A stretch of 16,305 nt of DNA from contig CATLDS010000002.1 of assembly GCA_949902685.1 (NCBI GenBank), positions 1 through 16,305 of the forward strand, given 5' to 3'. Numbering within the stretch: the stretch's first letter is position 1; each line of letters begins with the position of its first letter. This stretch comes from an uncultured Christensenellaceae bacterium (GTDB lineage: Bacteria > Bacillota > Clostridia > Christensenellales > UBA1242). This document shows positions 14,742 to 16,305 of this stretch, piece after piece. The notes below the pieces were generated by a model, which was given only the letters and a program-made list of their open reading frames with translations, ran no database searches and was not told where the DNA came from. The translations under genes and the position numbers were made by a program.

Positions 14742-15451
14742 AGTTTGACCTCCTTAGTTATATCATCAATTAGATGAAATTCCTTGTTTTTTTCTTGATA
14801 ATAGACTTTGCCGGCATCATCTATAGAGAATATCAGCAAGTCTTTTATGCTAAGTTTTAGGTGAGATAATATTGAGTTAACTTTTTTATTGTCTAATTTG
14901 GCTGATTTTACTTCATCTTTAATCAGTTTGCCATCGGAAATTATAATATGTGGAAGTTGTGCGGGAGGATTTTCTGCTTTGACATCTTGAGCAGTGGCTG
15001 GCGCACAATTGCTCTTTGGGATGACACTCATCTTGCCATTAGTCTCAATTATTGCATAGAGAATTTGGTCAAATGAATAATAGTTGCACTGACGTATCGT
15101 TTCTAATAAGTCGTCAATGTTCATGTTTAAGTCTTTTAGTGCCTGATATTCTATTCCTTTAGGACTAACGACCACTACAGGACGTCCGCTCATAAGGCGT
15201 CTAATTTTAATATTTTTACGCGTTAATAGTGTGATTATATAATGAATTAGAACCAAGATTGCAAGTGGCAAAATTCCATTCAAAAGAGGGATATTCGTAT
15301 CACTCATAGGTAGAGTAGCGAGGTCTGCAATTATAAGTGTAATTACCACTTCATATGGTTGCATTTCACCAATCTGTCTTTTACCCATAAGTCTTAAGAA
15401 AATCAATACTGTTATATAGATGATTATTACTCTCAAAAAAATTATGAACAT
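14738..15451 (-). CDS. DUF421 (YetF-like) membrane protein
   Basis: 237 residues with the YetF-family layout. Three membrane helices lie at about 3-20, 33-48 and 56-77. The family signature RLMGKRQIGEMQPYEVVI comes between the first two, and the loop ADLATLPMSDTNIPLLNG between the second and third. A cytoplasmic domain follows with SGRPVVVVSPKG, NIDDLLETIRQ and YAIIETNGKMSVIPKS, all typical. Related DUF421 proteins in Bacillus occur in spore membranes, including the 2Duf protein that raises spore heat resistance; whether this one does is inference. The stop is TGA, which shows that TGA is not Trp here. The start fits family alignments, but no SD is visible and the ATG lies in a small hairpin. 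The gene lies between the SpoVB-like and DUF4363 genes. Confidence 0.93.
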   Translation of the reverse strand: MFIIFLRVIIIYITVLIFLRLMGKRQIGEMQPYEVVITLIIADLATLPMSDTNIPLLNGILPLAILVLIHYIITLLTRKNIKIRRLMSGRPVVVVSPKGIEYQALKDLNMNIDDLLETIRQCNYYSFDQILYAIIETNGKMSVIPKSNCAPATAQDVKAENPPAQLPHIIISDGKLIKDEVKSAKLDNKKVNSILSHLKLSIKDLLIFSIDDAGKVYYQEKNKEFHLIDDITKEVKL

Positions 15452-15467
15452 ACAATAATTATGTTCA
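15445..15467 (-). promoter_or_regulatory. hairpin enclosing the DUF421 start codon
   Basis: In the minus-strand RNA, TGAACAT (15467-15461) can pair with ATGTTCA (15451-15445) around nine bases. The paired right arm begins with the ATG itself. It is weak (only two G-C pairs) and no SD is visible upstream. It may reduce initiation unless ribosomes arrive from the SpoVB-like gene 41 bases before. Confidence 0.35.
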
Positions 15468-15492
15468 ATAATTTCAAATTTATAAAAATATT

Positions 15493-16305
15493 TTATATTT
15501 TCGCTTTCTTTTTCTTTCTAATTATTTGCATTACATCGTTTAAACTATATAAATTAAATACATGACAGAGAATTATAGTCGCCAGCATACTTGCACCGCC
15601 ACCGATTACACAAGCGAAGAAAATGTTGAATACTTTAACTAAAATGTTACCTATAAAGTTGCCAAGTAGAGAAGAAGGCAATGCAATTAGCATATATTTA
15701 AAAGTTGTCTTTATAAGGTTTATTTTAAGACAAGGTATAGTCTTTTTTATCATACGTAAGTTGAGTAGGGATATAGTAGTCATTGAGAGGAAGAAAGATA
15801 CAGTGACAGAGTTGATACCAAGCAATGGAGTACCGATGATTAGTGTAGCGAACAGTATAATCGAACCCACTATATAATTGACAAATGATTTAACTTCCAT
15901 ATTTAGTGCATTTAGGATACTTCCAGTTAGATTACATAGGGTGATAGGTAGTACACATATAGCAGATATCTGTAGCATTACTCCAGAACTTAAGTTATCA
16001 AATAATATACATCCTATCATATCTCCTACAGATAGGTACAAAGGTACAAATAGCATACTGAGATATATAGAGACTTCAATAGAAGAGCGTATATTGTTCT
16101 CTATCTGGTCGTGCTGATTTTTAGCCATCATAGAACTGATAGATGGTATCAGTACCATACTTATACTTCCAATAACTGCCATTGGAACGAATAGCATAGG
16201 GAAAGTCATACCCATAATGACACCAAAACTGGATACTGCTTCACTACTAGAATACCCATTTAAAATTAACATTGTAGGTATGATTAAGGTAGTGAGGGGT
16301 TGTAC
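15493..16305 (-). CDS. SpoVB/MurJ-type lipid flippase, C-terminal half (partial)
   Basis: The last 270 residues of a multi-helix MOP-superfamily transporter. The frame continues to the right edge (first visible residues VQPLTTLIIPT), so the start is outside and the ATG at 16272 is internal. Family marks are a helix with SFGVIMGMTFPMLFVPMAVIGS, followed by SMVLIPSISSMMAKNQ, matching the 'P..L..SLVPAISEA' region of SpoVB and YtgP/YkvU-like proteins. After this come at least five more hydrophobic helices and a Lys-rich end (IIRKKKKAKI). SpoVB acts in cortex synthesis of the spore; MurJ/YtgP paralogues flip lipid II, and this half alone does not separate them. Its neighbours DUF421 and DUF4363 favour the sporulation-type gene. 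No terminator follows, only an AT-only stretch, so DUF421 and DUF4363 are probably on the same transcript. Confidence 0.88.
   Translation of the reverse strand, partial: VQPLTTLIIPTMLILNGYSSSEAVSSFGVIMGMTFPMLFVPMAVIGSISMVLIPSISSMMAKNQHDQIENNIRSSIEVSIYLSMLFVPLYLSVGDMIGCILFDNLSSGVMLQISAICVLPITLCNLTGSILNALNMEVKSFVNYIVGSIILFATLIIGTPLLGINSVTVSFFLSMTTISLLNLRMIKKTIPCLKINLIKTTFKYMLIALPSSLLGNFIGNILVKVFNIFFACVIGGGASMLATIILCHVFNLYSLNDVMQIIRKKKKAKI

Overview
The window is AT-rich bacterial DNA read with the ordinary code. TGA serves as a stop (end of the DUF421 gene) and TGG encodes Trp throughout. Signals are Gram-positive in style: purine-rich Shine-Dalgarno (SD) sequences, and seven sigma-A-like promoters that all have a 17-bp spacer, four of them with an extended TGn -10. 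There are also compact intrinsic terminators. The proteins fit a low-GC Bacillota, probably a member of Clostridia: RpoC tail, UvrA/UvrB, PepF-type peptidase, a SpoVB-like flippase and the DUF421/DUF4363 pair. The lineage is inferred, not measured. I see no insertion sequence, prophage, CRISPR array, tRNA or rRNA, and no gene-free gap longer than about 215 bases.

Left region (1-2049). The 3' end of rpoC closes with a terminator. A 104-aa orphan gene follows as its own transcription unit with promoter, dyad and terminator. Next is a two-gene unit: a HicB-like protein without HicA, then an unrecognised 175-aa protein. This unit also has its own promoter, a dyad over the -10, and a terminator.

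Surface protein (2164-6030). One 1258-aa secreted, Ig-like-repeat protein is anchored by a C-terminal membrane helix with a charged cytoplasmic tail. A dyad flanks the -10 of its promoter. A 12-bp bidirectional terminator separates it from the converging uvrB.

DNA repair and peptidase block (6029-14360). On the minus strand, pepF is followed by two small winged-helix-like proteins, each with a C-terminal membrane helix, and then uvrB, all tightly packed. On the plus strand, diverging from pepF, come a 128-aa two-helix membrane protein with its own terminator, then uvrA. A J-domain-like protein lacking HPD and carrying a C-terminal membrane helix overlaps the end of uvrA by 17 nt. uvrA and uvrB, adjacent in many Bacillota, are therefore split and divergent. 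Each is packed against small proteins with a C-terminal membrane helix, the most unusual arrangement in the window.

Right region (14350-16305, minus strand). A SpoVB/MurJ-type flippase (5' end outside the window) is followed by a DUF421 protein and a DUF4363 protein whose start overlaps the DUF421 stop. This looks like a membrane or spore-envelope cluster. It converges on the J-like gene with a 6-bp overlap inside a perfect 16-bp palindrome and no visible terminator.
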